A stretch of 64,000 bases of DNA from Mermis nigrescens (GCA_036768485.1 JAVLUZ010000599.1:62001-126000); one strand, 5' to 3'. Shown: positions 35,085-46,795, numbered from the stretch's first letter. Numbers and translations: made by a program. The notes: generated by a model from the sequence alone, not told the origin.

Positions 35085-37020
35085 TTTCAGGATTTAAACC
35101 ATCAGACAGAATGTGTTTAAATAAAATTTGATATTCTTATTCAAGACAAATTCAAAACAGATTCTCATATCAAAAACTTTAATTTTAAAAAAGCTGATTA
35201 TGTTTCAATTTTGCACGATCTATCTATTATTAGGTGGCCTGATACTTTTACAACCTGTACTAATATTGATGATTTTTATGGTATTTTTTTGGGCATTTTA
35301 AACGCAACGATCAAAGCTCACGTTCCACTGAGTTTGTCCCTACCAAAAAAGTGTAAAAAATTTCCAAAGTATATTTTGAACTTATGTACAAGGCAAGAAG
35401 AGAAGGGTTTGGCGACTTTTGAAGAAAAATCCGGGATTGTCAGAGCAGTACAAAATGGTTAGTAAGTCTGTTGAGAATGCAATAGCGGATTTTTACAGTC
35501 GCGAAGAAAATGAACCGTTAAAAACGGTTCATCACTGAAAAATTTTTACAATTTTGTTAACGCGAGGTTAAAATTGAAACAATCTGTGGCTGATCTTGAA
35601 TCAAATGGTCAGATTTTTTCTAATAAAACCGAAAACGCTAACGCTTTCAATGAGTTTTTTGGTACAATTTTTACTATTGATAATGGCATTCTACCATTAA
35701 ATATCGATTCAATTGAGGTAGACGATCGGCCTATAGTTAAATTTGAACATAGCACAGTTGCTGCAATTTTAAATAAGATAAAGCCCACTCACTCAGCTGG
35801 TCCTGATGGGCTCTAAGCTTATTTTTTGAAACAAATTCGAGTTGCTTTAGTTGAACCCCTTTCAACTATTTTTGAGGTATCATATCGTTCTGGTATGCTT
35901 TCCCGTTTGTGGTTAGAAGCTTTAGTAATTCCAATTTTTTAAAAAGGCGATCCACACTCAGTTTAAAACTACAGGCCGATATCTCTATGTTGTTTTGTGT
36001 AAAATTATGGAATCAACAATCAATAATGCCATTCTGGACTATTTTGACAAGAGCGATTTGATAAATCAGCAACAATTTGGATTTCGGAAAAACAAATCCT
36101 GTACATCTCAGCTTTTAAAGTTTAAAAACATGTGGACAAAAACTTTGGACAATCATGTTCAATGGACGCGGTTTATATTGATTTTTGTAAGGCATTAGAT
36201 TCTGTTGTTCATTCAAAACTAATATTGAAATTATAATCTTTAGGTATCTCGAGTACTTTGCTCTACTGGGTTAAAGCTTTTTTGATGGGTAGGTCACAAA
36301 AGGTGACAATACATGGTTTTCTTCCAGCCCCTATTTCGGTAGTTAGTGGTGTTCCCCAAGGTAGTGTGCTTAGGGCCTACATTATTTTTGGTTTTCATTA
36401 ACGACCTGGTCGATAGTATCAAGCATAGCAATATCATTCTGTTTGCTGATGATTTAAAAATATTTAATTTTTCACGTGATTTCAGATCCTTACAAGCAGA
36501 CCTAGATTCATTGCATGGGTGGACCAAAAAATGGCAACTGCAAATAAGTTATGACAATTGTGCAACCTTGCATTTGGGATATGGCAATCCTAAAAACATC
36601 TATAACCTTTTCTAAAAAGGTTTAGCTGATGCAGAAGCTTCCATCAAGGATTTAGGAGTTTTTGTTAGTAGTGACCTGTCCTGTAGCATTCATTGTGTGA
36701 ATATTGCATCCAAAGCTTCCAGAGTTGCTTCTTCGATACACAAAAACCTTTATTTCCAAAAATATTGATTTGATGGTGAAAGCATTTAAAGCTTATGTAA
36801 GACCGATACTAGAGTATAGCACCGTGGTTTGGAATCCTTACCTACCTGATAAAAGACATCAACCAAATTGAAAATGTTCAACGTAAAATTTACAAAACGA
36901 ATACTTTGGCGGCATCAACAGTAGGATTTGTCTGATAGCGAACGATTGAATTTGTTAGATCTTGAAAGACTCCAAACACGGCGTATCTATTTTGACCTTA
37001 CTTTTGCCTTTAGGATAATT
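35085..37020 (+). pseudogene. LINE ORF2 remnant: reverse transcriptase, plus strand
   Basis: Pieces in several frames follow the order of a CR1/Jockey-like reverse transcriptase. NFKKADYVSILHDL (about 35180) is the linker after the endonuclease. IKPTHSAGPDGL ends at 35815, NYRPISLC is at about 35970, and INQQQFGFRKNKSCTSQLL is at 36061-36117. SVVSGVPQGSV lies at about 36340, the catalytic block ILFADDLKIF at about 36435, and DLGVFVSSDL at about 36645. VRPILEYSTVVWNPY is at about 36800. At least six stops or shifts break it. The endonuclease and the 3' end are missing: at about 37020 it runs into Fam-P sequence. It is the only sizeable LINE piece on the plus strand and is closest to the subfamily at 47757. 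Confidence 0.85.
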
Positions 37021-37469
37021 AAGGGACAGAAACTTAAGAATATGGTATTTTTTAGAATAGGAGCAAAACGAATATGTAATGCCAAAATTTTTTGCCAAAC
37101 TGGTAGAACACGATAAATTGAAGCGCGGAAAAAAATTTGGTGAAAATCTGAGCTATACTTGCAAAGTTGCAGGCAACTCTCGATTTGAGTGTTGGGTGGG
37201 ACGATTGAACGGCTCAATCCAAGGACTCACATTTGTCAGAAATGGATAATGTGGGCTGAAATTACGGAAGGAAGCAAAGCAATGAAGTAGAAAAAAGAAA
37301 AAAGGCGCGGAAAGCTGTTTGAAATTTTGAAAAACTTCAAAAAATTTTCATATTTTTTTTGCATGTTTTTTCGGTTTTGAAAATCTAAGTCTCTGCTTCT
37401 ATTATACTTAGGCTTTGGCTTAGTACATCTGGAAAGGTGTTTTACGCTGCTTAGACTGAGGTCGCTCCC

Positions 37470-37625
37470 GCTCAGGTCGATGTATAGACGCTTAGGTCGA
37501 TGTATAGATGCTTAGATCGATGTATAGATGCTTAGGTCGATGTATAGATGCTTAGGTCGATGTATAGATGCTTAGATCGATGTATAAATGCTTAGGTCGA
37601 TGTGTGGATGCTTAGGTCGACGTAA
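37470..37625. repeat. Tandem array of 21-bp units (left arm)
   Basis: About eight units of 'gcttaggtcgatgtatagat' with point changes. The inverted array lies at 38205-38395. The same unit recurs at 49430-49555 and, inverted, at 63275-63390. Confidence 0.92.
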
Positions 37626-38204
37626 ATTGGGTATCTACATGTGATTCTGCATTAAGCTTTTAAATCTTCAAATACTCAGGTCGAGAAGATGCTTGCTTAG
37701 GTCGAGAAGAGGCTTATTAACGAAACCCATAGCTCTTGTAATATTCATCATAGACAAATGAAATTTTTTTCCGCGCTTTCCTTCAACATGTTCTAAGTGA
37801 TGAGATAAAAAGTCCGCTCTTCTGAAGTTTATTCCTTTGTATTCTGAAAGTACCATATTCTTACGTTACTCCGTTGCATTATCTCACATTTTTTGAACCT
37901 GCACATAACAGGGGTACTAGGTCAAATAACGACATAAAGTTGTATATTAGAAAATCTCAGAGTAACTTAAGAATATAGTACTTTCAGAATACTAAGAAAT
38001 AAACTTCAGAAAAGCGAATTTTTTCGCCCAGTTCTTAGAACATGTTGAAAGAAAGCGCGGAAAAAAATTTCATCCGTCTATGATCAATATTACAAAAGCT
38101 ATGGGTTTCGTTAATTAGCCTCTTCTCGACCTAAGCAAGCATCCTATCGACCTAAGTATTTGAAGATCCAAACAGCTGAATGCAGAATCACATGCAGATA
38201 CCCA

Positions 38205-38395
38205 ATTTACGTCGACCTAAGCATATACATCGACCTAAGCAACTATACATCGACCCAAGCAACTATACATCGACCTAAGCATCTATACATTGAAATAAGC
38301 ATCTATAAATCGACCTGAGCATCTATACATTGATCTAAGCATCTAAACATCGACCTAAGCATCTATACATCGACCTGAGCGGAAGCTACCTCAAC
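38205..38395. repeat. Tandem array of 21-bp units (right arm)
   Basis: Units of 'catcgacctaagcatctata', about nine, with more variation than the left array. It forms the opposite strand of the palindrome. Confidence 0.92.
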
Positions 38396-38702
38396 CTAAG
38401 CAGCTTAAAACGCCTTTTCAGATATACTGAGCCTAAGGCTAAGTATAATAAAAGCAAAAACTTAGATTTTTGTATATCTTGTCAAGTAAAACTGTAAAAA
38501 AACATGCAAAAAAATATATGAAAATTTTTTCGAGTTTTTTTAAAATTTCAAACAGCTTTTCGCGCCTTTTTCTTTCTTCTCCATCATTGCTATGCTTCTC
38601 CCCGTAATTTCAGCCCATATTATTTATTTCTGACAAATGTGTAAGTCCTTGGATTGAGCCGTTCAATCGTCCCATCCAACATTCACATAGAGAGTTGCCT
38701 GG

Positions 38703-39060
38703 GGTGGATTTCGTTATAACTGAGTTTGCGAATCAGCGAACAGCGAGCGAAGAAACAGTGAGAGGTGGATGAAATAAGGAAGAAGAGTAAAGACCGAGCT
38801 GAGGAAAAGAAACCGAAACGCTCAAGCTGCAAAGCTGATGGAAATATGACAGAGCAAAGGGGAAGCAGAACAACTGAAAGAGTGAAGCGATCCTGAATAG
38901 ATAAACAGATGTCGAAGCATCAGTTAGTCATGTGATAAGTTTATTTGGTATAATAAAGATATAGGCGGATGTGTTTGACCCCTTGTAACTCATTATACTG
39001 TAGAATATGGCGAGAACCGCATTAGTGTAAAGGAGTTCAAATGTTAGGTATATAAGCATT
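38703..39060. other. No recognisable feature
   Basis: Purine-rich stretch around 38740-38900 ('gaacagcgagcgaagaaac'). No repeat family or motif that I can name. Confidence 0.4.
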
Positions 39061-39064
39061 ATGA

Positions 39065-39329
39065 TAGGTACGTAAACATTAATATGGGACGTATAAAGTT
39101 CAATGAAACAGACTATGTGAAACTCATTATACTGTAGAATATCACGTAACAGCTGCAAGACATGAAACAAACAAAATAAGTTAGTTTTTCATTGGTAGGT
39201 ACATAAACGTTAATGTGGGACGTATAAAGTTCCATGAAACAGACTGTGTGTAACTCATTTTACTGTAGAATATAACGTAACAGCTGCAAGACATGAAACA
39301 AACAAAATAAGTTAGTTTTTCATATTTCT
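39065..39329. repeat. Tandem duplication of about 132 bp
   Basis: Two direct copies share 'gggacgtataaagttc', 'atgaaacagact', 'acagctgcaagacatgaaac' and 'aaaataagttagtttttcat'. They differ at roughly a tenth of positions. A partial third copy ('aactcattatactgtagaat') lies at 38986-39005. Confidence 0.9.
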
Positions 39330-39334
39330 GTTGT

Positions 39335-40100
39335 TAGTGAAGCTGATTTCTGTTGTTAGTTAAGCCTTACCGAAAATGATCAAGTACCTTCCTTTAAGAA
39401 AATTATCTATTCACAAAAATTACTGTATCACAGAAATCGAAAGACTTGCTATATTCTCTGTGGGCTACGGTCTGATTGGATAATAATGAAGAGGCTGTCA
39501 TGGGATTGGTAGAGAAGAGCGCAAAATTTCGTTTTTTTACTGACTTCTGCGAAATCCGTCACCAGCGAATCAAAATGTTTCGCGCCAAATTTTCTAGAAA
39601 CGCAGGAAAAATTACCTATAAAAGGAAGATGCAAAGCTCCCGCGCGCAGTGTTAAATTTTATTCAATGTACGTACTGACAGGTGAATATGTAAGGAATCG
39701 CTGTGGTGGGCACATGTATCAGTGAAGGAGCGGAAAGCACCGACGGTCAGGACGAGTTTGAGTGTGCTTTTGCGAGCATGCATTCTTTGAGAATTCGAGT
39801 ATACCCATATAGAAAGTCCGTGGATTCGTCAATTTCGGCTGATACCACTAATTCTGCTGCCCCTTAATTTTATCATATTTTCAACAGATTAGCAGCTAGA
39901 ACGTTCCGGTTTTTTTATCCGCGCCCGAAAATCTATACTACTACTGATTTGCACTCATCTTGATGCTCCAATCGCACTTCGCTAATTGATAATTGTGACA
40001 AAGGCCCGACGAACTGGAGGATTATAAGAATAGTGAGTGGTGTAAACAACATGTTTTCTAATCATTAAGTTGAGCTTAGCACTGGCTTAGACTTAGGCTT
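39335..40100. other. No recognisable feature
   Basis: Unrecognised sequence apart from a short direct repeat 'tttctgttgttagt' at about 39326-39360. Confidence 0.4.
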
Positions 40101-40108
40101 AGTTACGT

Positions 40109-40247
40109 GCCTTCAAATTGGCGCCAGGGGATGATGTAAGCCTGAGTCAGATGGGGCGAAAATTGCGGAGCGAGCAAAGCGAGCGAAGCAATTTTTGCTC
40201 TATCTTTGGCTTAGGCTTAGATCATCCCCTGACACCAATCCGAAGCC
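40109..40247. repeat. Long hairpin with GAGCGAGC loop
   Basis: The left arm 'gccttcaaattggcgccag' to 'gcgaaaattgc' pairs with the right arm 'gcaatttttgctctatc' to 'caccaatccgaagcc', with several mismatches. The loop is 'ggagcgagcaaagcgagcg'. As at 34612, each arm contains 'aagcctgag' and the hairpin stands next to 'ttaggcttag' words. Confidence 0.8.
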
Positions 40248-40479
40248 TCAAACAGCGCTTTTTGGGCTTCTTATCATCAGGAGCAGCACTATGAACCCAA
40301 GACATGCCCTGAACTAAGTTTGTAATATGCAAATTTGCCTAATTTGCATACTATGCAAATCAGGCTGATTTGCATATGAAAACCTGGTTTCCGTGGCCAG
40401 TTTTGGGTTTCTAGCGATGCTCGCGATGATTAGAAACACGAAAAATTGCTGTTTTTTTAAGAAATTGAAAAATCAGTAA

Positions 40480-40690
40480 TTACGAAATTTTTCTGTTGCC
40501 TGCAACTTTGCAAGTACGGCTCAGATTTTCACCAAATTTTTTTTCCGCGCTTCAACTTATCATGTTCTACCATTTTGGCAAGAAAATTTTGGCATTCCAT
40601 ATTCGTTTTGCTCCTTTTCAAAAAGTACCATATTCTTAAGTTTAGCCAAAAATCTAATTCGGATTGTAGAAAGAACGCTTTTGCAAACAG
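40480..40690. repeat. Fam-P terminal segment
   Basis: 'ctgcaactttgcaagtacgg', 'ttttccgcgcttcaactta' and 'gtaccatattcttaag' occur in the same order at 63670-63830 and, inverted, at 37030-37168 and 48960-49140. Confidence 0.8.
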
Positions 40691-40699
40691 GGTGGCTAG

Positions 40700-41420
40700 A
40701 ATTGGGCATAAGTAAAAGGTGGCACTGGTGCTGGCGCTGGCCCTGGCGCACATGGGTATAAGGTGGCGCTGGCCTTGGCCCTCGCCAACTGGGTAAAAGG
40801 TGGCGCTGGCGCTGGCCCTGGCCTGCGCCAATTGGGTAAAAGGTGGCGCTGGCGCTGGCCCTCGCCAGCTGGGTAAAAGGTGGCGCTGGCGCTGGCCCTG
40901 GCCCTCGCCAACTGGGTAAGGTGGCGCTGGCGCTAGCCTGGCCCTCGCCAACAGGGTAAAGGTGGCGCTGGCCCTGGCCCTCGTCAACTGGGTAAAAGGT
41001 GTCACTGGCCATTTGTCGAAACTGATGTGAACGAGGCTAGCAGAGATGACTTATATAGCTTTTCTGAAACATTAAAATACGGGTTAAACTTAATTATAGT
41101 TATTCAAACTTAATTAGTTAAGTGAATGGAAATTAATTAGTTAAACTTAATTAGTTAACTCAATTGAATGATAAATGACTATAATTGAGTTTAACCCATA
41201 TTTTCATGTTTTAGAGAAGCTATATAAGACCTCTTTGCCAGGGCCAGCGCCACCTTTTACCCAGTTGGCAATGGCCAGGGCCAGCGCCACCTTTTACCCA
41301 GTTGTCGATGGCCAAGGCCAGCGCCACCTTTTACCAAGTTGGCGAGGGCCAGGGCCAGCGCCATCTTTTACCCAGTTGGCCAGGGCTAGCGCCAGCGCCA
41401 CCTTCTACCCAGTTGGGGCA
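40700..41420. repeat. GC-rich palindromic array, 'ggtaaaaggtggcgctggc'
   Basis: 40700-41005 contains about nine units of 'gggtaaaaggtggcgctgg'. 41235-41420 contains the inverted units. Between them an AT-rich palindrome (41040-41215) pairs 'ttatatagcttttctgaaac' with 'gttttagagaagctatataa'. The many open frames rich in Ala, Ser and Pro here come from the repeat. Confidence 0.88.
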
Positions 41421-41504
41421 CTGATTATTGGCCAATGTTGGCCCCGAATTTTTGTTAACGGCCAATATTGGCCAATAACGCGTGCATTAGGGGCCAATAT
41501 TTGC
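41418..41504. repeat. Left long inverted end (GGCACTGATTATTGGCC)
   Basis: 87 bp from 'ggcactgattattggcc' to 'gcgtgcattaggggcc'. The inverted copy is at 47046-47132 with few differences. The GC-rich array continues outward on both sides, so the full inverted ends are longer (about 41235-41504 and 47046-47300). They enclose the 42193-46876 element. Confidence 0.85.
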
Positions 41505-41534
41505 AAGATTTAAAATTCTTAAAAAGTTTCACAT

Positions 41535-41597
41535 CCGTGGGTTTCGAAACCAGTACTTTCGAGTTGGTAAACTCACGCGCACACACTGCGCCACAGC
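41535..41597 (-). other. tRNA-like sequence, degenerate
   Basis: The minus strand reads TGGCGCAGTG (good A box) and, about 40 bases on, GGTTTCGAAACC (good B box). The acceptor stem is not evident and the anticodon loop is irregular. It is a tRNA relic or the head of a SINE. Confidence 0.35.
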
Positions 41598-42752
41598 AAA
41601 ATTGTGATCAAGATTCTGAAGAATGATACTAATGCTATCTGTTATATGCAGTATACGCAGTTGCTATTTTTTGTTTGAAAGAGATTGCTTATCCTATCTT
41701 TTATGCCTATGTAGTTTGAATTGTACAGTAGGTATTTCTAATTGTCGTTGGTTTGCCTTACGTATTGCAAAATCCTACATATGTATGTATGTACCTACAT
41801 AAATACATATGTACGTACATGTGTGCATAAATATTTCAATGCCAGGTCAGTATGCGATTTCAAATAGCTAGGTAGAGGTTACTTACCTATGTAGTAGGAC
41901 AATAGGTACGTATAAAGGTACCTACGCAACTATAGTGCGTTTCATTTGATCGGGGGTTTTTCGAAAAGTTTAAAGTGGCTACAAAAGTGTTTTATACTAA
42001 TGCGACAGCAAATATAGATATATTCTACAGAATATCGAGTTGCATTATGATCTTTGATGCTGCTAAGAGGCTGGACTGCATCATATAGGTATAAACTTAT
42101 AGGTCAATTTTGTAGCCTGGTTTATGCGGACTAAATTCAGCGGAAAAGCTTTCCAATAAACGAAACAGACTATACTTAATTCTGGTCATACACACCGTTT
42201 TTTTTTCCACATTTAGGGGTTTTTGTGAACCAAAATTTCGAGATGTGGAAAAAAATTTGGGCTTGGTTCACATTGTGGAAAATTTTTGTAATGCTAAAAA
42301 TGCGTTCTGGAGAGGTAAAATTCCAAAATTTTCCGGCGCTTCGCGCCGGATTGATTCATTTTCATTGCGTTTTATTGATGCTCACGCCGCGCCGCACCAA
42401 TTACTGCTATTTTATTAGCTTGCTCTAGAAAACTTGTCTCAGATGAAAAATACGCATTTCCAGCACAGATTTTAGGGTAAATAGACCAACTTGAAACCAC
42501 CGATTTTTTTCTACATTTGGGTTAAGGGACCAATGCGTTTTCTTGACTATAGGTTACTTAAGTATACCTACGTAAACAACTAACTGAAGTAAGTGTCTAT
42601 ATAAACAAGAAAGTGTTTATTGTCAGTAAAATACAAGAAATTTGATAAAACGCAAATACATGATAAAATAGTGACTGAACAAAAGGACATACAAAGATCA
42701 CGGAAGTAGTACAATTAGGTATGCCCCAACAATAAATTTGTAAAATCAATGT

Positions 42753-45492
42753 TTAGGAGCTCTTTTTTGAACAAACGAATTTTGGAGAAGAGACTATTTG
42801 ATCAGGTAAGGAGTTCCAGATTTTTCGGTATCTTTGGGAAAAATCGTTGAGGTGAGCATTGGAACGGACAACTGGTAACGTAAGTTTACGACTGTTAACT
42901 GATCGGGTAGTGCCTTGACTAAAAATGAAGAATTCATTAGCATCAATACAAGATAAACCATTAATAATTTGATACATGAGACATAGACATATGTGAAGAC
43001 GACGAAGTTCTAAAGAAGGCAGGTTTAGAAGCTTTAGGCGTTCAAGATAGGATAGATTGCTATTAAAACCAAAAAGACGTTTAGTAAATTTACGCTGAAC
43101 ATTTTCAAGACGATTTATATCATTTGCATAATATGGATTCCATACAGAAACAGCATACTCAAGCATAGGTCTTACATAAGTAGTATAGGCCCTAACTAAA
43201 ATATCTTTATCACGAGAAAGAAAAGCTTTGTGTATTAGAAAACAACGAGAAACAGCTTTTTTAATTATGTGATTTAAATGTTCCTTACAATTGAGATTGT
43301 GGGAAATATAAACACCCAGATCACGAACGGAGCTAATATCATTTGGAATATTTATATTATTCAAAGAATAAAGCTTTTTTGGATTATTTTTACCAAGATG
43401 TAAAACTGCACATTTTTCTGAAGCAATAGGAAGTTGCCAATTTATAGACCAAATATAAATATTGTCCAAATCTTTTTGTATTAAATGATTATCAGAAGAT
43501 GGACCAAAGATTTTGACATCATCTGCAAAGAGGTAAATTTTACTGTATTTAATCAAGTTACATAGGTCATTAACATAAATTAAGAATAAAGTAGGACTAA
43601 TACAACTACCTCGGGGGACACCACTGCCAACAGGCATGAAGTCAGAAAAAACTCCGTTAATACAAACACGTTGAAATCGACCATGTAAAAAGGATTTAAG
43701 CCAATTAAAAAGTAGACCTTTTATTCCATATTTAGAGAGCTTATATAAAAGCTTAGAAAAGGGAATTTTATCAAAAGCTTTAGAAAAGTCGATGTAAGCA
43801 ACATCAACAGGAGTTCTATTACTCAAAGATACCGTCCAACTGTGTTTACATTTAAGTAGTTGTAATTCACAAGACTTTGATTTTAGAAAACCAAACTGAA
43901 AAGGAGATAAGAGTCTGTTTGTAGTGAGAAAATCGACAATTTTTGAATTTATCAAATTTTACATGATTTTACTTGATGAGCAGCAAATAGAAATCGGCCT
44001 GTAATTTCTGACTAAAGCTGCGTCACCTTTTTTAAAGACTGGGGTTACATTTGCCAATTTCCATAAATTGGGGATAGTGCTAGTCAAAAATGAAACATTA
44101 AAGATACTAGTTAAAGGCTCAGCAAGATAATTTGAAAGTTTTTTCAAGAAAAAATGACAGAGTCCATCGGGACCAATAGCAAAAGAACCTTTTATTTGAT
44201 TTAAAACCAGTTGCACGTTCCAAGCGTCAAAATGAATGGTTTGCAATGCAAAACCAGTCATTGAATCTAAAAAAGGAACATGATTATTGTCAACAGAAAA
44301 ACAGAAGAAAAGTAGTTATTAAACAAATTTACCTTTTCTAAAGGATCAGAGACGATTTTGTGGTCATGAAAAAGAGGTGGAAAAGAGCGATGATTATTCA
44401 ACCGATTATTGACAAATTTATAAAATGATTTCAAACTTTTGTCAGAAAGAAGATTAATTTCTTCAGAAGCAGAGAAATTTTTAATTTCAAAATCCAATTT
44501 TTTACAAAAAGATTTATATTTGATTTTTGTATCGGTGGAGTGATAAAGTTTATGTTTCTTCCAAAGCATACGTTTTTTAGTTAACATTTTTTTAATCAGT
44601 TTGGGATATTTACGTTTCATGGGCTTGGGGTGAGTTAATGGGACAAATACATAAATTAAAGAGTGAAGTACTCCAACGAACAAATTATACATATTATTTA
44701 CATTAGAACAGGTATCAAAAAGATCAGGCCAAGAAATCTGAGACAGTGATAGACCTAAAGCATTAAAATCAGCTTTACGAAAGTTAAAAAAAGATGATCT
44801 AGGATTTTGGACTGGCATCAAAAGACAATCAAATATAATTGAATTATGGTCACTATTAGAAAAAGGAATATCAACTTTTACGTTAGAAATTTGATCAGAT
44901 GCAAAGAGAAGATCTAGTATATTATTATCATGAGTATTTTCTGTTATTCATTGATGTAAACCAGTGCCCGAAAGTGTGTCAAAAAATAGGGTATTAAGAT
45001 TATCAGTGGGAACCGAACTTATCCACCAATTGATTTTTGGCAAATTAAAATCTCCTAAGATTACAAAAGGGAAAGGAACAGAACAAGCCCATTCAATACA
45101 TCTACATAAAATTTCAGCATAAGCTAGATCAAAATCAGGGGGTCGGTAAACCAAAATAAATCTGATCTTTCTATCAGAATCAAAAATATCATTTATTAGA
45201 ATTTTGGGATCTTTAAAAGCGGGTGGCGGATTTATTTGAATAGCATTAAAAGAAGTTTTAAGAAATAAAGCTACACCCCACCTCGTTTACAGTTTCGATC
45301 ACAGCGAAAAATACGATAATTTTTGCCAGGGCACAATAATCCATCGGAAATATCAATATGGAACCATGTTTCAGAAAAAAACAGAGCATCAAAACTTTCT
45401 TCATTCAGCAAAAAATGTAAGTTGCTAAGTTTGTTCAAAAGACTTCGAGCATTAGCATAGAAACATTGAAATTTTAAATAATCTTGGGGCAC
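42753..45492 (-). pseudogene. LINE ORF2: endonuclease plus reverse transcriptase, five-piece
   Basis: About 912 codons, the usual size for this group. The endonuclease begins at 45492 with FQCFYANARSLLNKL and contains SETW (the catalytic Glu), VYRPPD, ILGDFNLPKINW and NSDHNSIIFD. The reverse transcriptase follows: AIGPDGLCHFFLKKL, NYRPISIC, AYIDFSKAFDKIP (catalytic Asp), GVPRGSCISPTLFL, LFADDVKIF (catalytic Asp pair) and LHLGKNNPKKLYSLN. The C-terminal part (VRPMLEYAVSVWNPY, RKFTKRLFG) is intact to the stop at 42753. Breaks: a one-base loss after CKRGG (about 45275), a stop after GLHQ (44948), a shift near 44300 and a stop after SSSKIM (43959). Few breaks and intact motifs indicate fairly recent death. 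The enzyme would nick DNA and copy its own RNA into the genome. Confidence 0.93.
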
Positions 45493-45498
45493 GGATAC

Positions 45499-46378
45499 CT
45501 AATGAGCGAGTCGTGGGCTATTAATATTTACATTAGGTTTACATTTAACGCAATCAGCACAAAAATCAGTGTATAGTCCTTGTTCACCTCGAGATTTGCG
45601 ATCATTCAGCTCATAAACCAGTTTGCGTTGCTGTTTTCGTTGTAGAAAAGATAGGTCAGGATGACAACGTAGACGTGAAAGTGGGCCTTTGGATTGGACA
45701 CGGACTGTCTTATTAATCAATGAGATAAAGCGATGCCTTGCCTGAGCCGAAGTCAGGCAAACTTTGACAAATTGAACGCGATTATCATGAATGGGGACCA
45801 TCACGAAAGACGCGAGTAACATCGGACGACACTAGATCATGACTGTCAGAATGAGAGTCGATTAGAGATTTAACCTGATTCATGTCCTCGACACTGTTCG
45901 ATAAAGGCAAATTGAATAACACGGCATTGCACTTTTTAGAATCCCTTTCAATCGCATCATTTATCATGGCAGACAAATCGTTTTTATCATAATCAATAGA
46001 AGAATTTCGTGAACGTTTGAGGCGATCAATTTTATTTTGTAAGTCAGCAAGCTGAGTAGCAAAATTGTCTAAACGTTGTTCAATATGCAGACATTTTTTC
46101 ACAATCGGTCTACAATGGAAACAATAGAAAGTGGAATGGGGCTTTGAATAAGTTTCATAGTCATGATCGTCAACTTTTAAGCAAGAAGTATGACCCCAGT
46201 GTTCACAAAAATCACATAATAAAGCAGTATCGTCATCAGTGACTAACTTGTAGCAAATAACACAGTCGGCAGAATTTTCATTTGTAGCATTTAATACAGC
46301 AAAGTTAGACGTACGTGATGGTGACCTGGCACTTAAACTGGTATCAATATTTTTCGAAGCGCAATTTCTTTTACCCAT
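45499..46378 (-). pseudogene. LINE ORF1: PHD-finger nucleic-acid binding protein, one frameshift
   Basis: The likely start is MGKRN at 46378; a longer open frame starts at 46414. Counted from 46414, a Cys4-His-Cys3 PHD finger spans residues 51-101: CVIC, CDFC, WGH-x2-C, CFHC. A short coiled coil follows (RLDNFATQLADLQNKIDRLK). The C-terminal half resumes in another frame near 45800 (NRVQFVKVCLTSAQARHR, then LVYELNDRKSRGEQGLYTD), a tail resembling other CR1-like ORF1 proteins. ORF1 proteins of this type bind the element's RNA; the PHD finger's exact role is not known. The stop is seven bases before the ORF2 start. Confidence 0.88.
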
Positions 46379-46429
46379 GGTAGAAATCAAAGAAATACTT
46401 AGGCAGAATTGCAATATTGATCAAATTTA

Positions 46430-46795
46430 GTTCGTCTCATAATGAGGGCATCTTATTATCTGTTGCTGTTACAGATCTTCCACGGCTGGACAAAACCAAC
46501 GAAAATTATGATGCTTTTCTAGCCATGGATGAATTTTAGCCCTTTGTAATTTTATCAGTCATTGGTTTTCGAATTTTATTCGTTGATAATTTTTGCTTAT
46601 TTGGATAAAATCTTTGCTCTTTTTGATTTATTCTTTGTTGTGTTTAGCTACATTTACTCATTTTCTGTTGTTGATCGAAATATATCAAAGATTCGTCTTA
46701 GGTGCCACAATTATATGTAAGATGAACTTTCTAAGAAAAAATGGCTTTTTTTATCATGAGCAACCCGTTTTTGAACGTTTTTAGACCCCAAAAAA
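46430..46795. other. T-rich body sequence of the 42193-46876 element
   Basis: No motif is seen. A 63-codon hydrophobic open frame (46593-46784) is rich in Leu and Phe, as expected of T-rich DNA. Confidence 0.4.

Larger units (their letters stand above)
37168..38702. repeat. 1.5-kb palindrome of Fam-P
   Basis: Two arms of about 700 bp are inverted around a loop near 37870-37960. The pairing runs through 'ggcaactctcgatttgag' (left) and 'catagagagttgcc' (right), the tandem arrays, and the inner 'tccgcgctttccttcaac' stretch. Left sequence 37030-37168 has no partner on the right. The arm sequence is the same as that of the giant inverted repeat at 48940-49800 and 63270-63830, so this is a compact member of the same family. 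Confidence 0.85.
42602..46420 (-). mobile_element. Near-complete CR1/Jockey-like LINE with PHD-finger ORF1
   Basis: It contains ORF1 (46378 to about 45499), ORF2 (45492 to 42753) and a 3' UTR of about 150 bp, all on the minus strand. The 5' end is not sharply visible. It is the longest LINE in the window. The domain order of ORF1 (PHD finger, coiled coil) and ORF2 (AP-type endonuclease, reverse transcriptase) fits the CR1/Jockey group. It is inactivated by two frameshifts and two stops in ORF2 and one shift in ORF1. Confidence 0.9.

Noticed and set aside
40529..41012. A 158-codon Ala/Ser/Pro-rich frame on the minus strand
   Set aside because: It is a GC-rich tandem repeat plus Fam-P sequence; overlapping frames are equally open.
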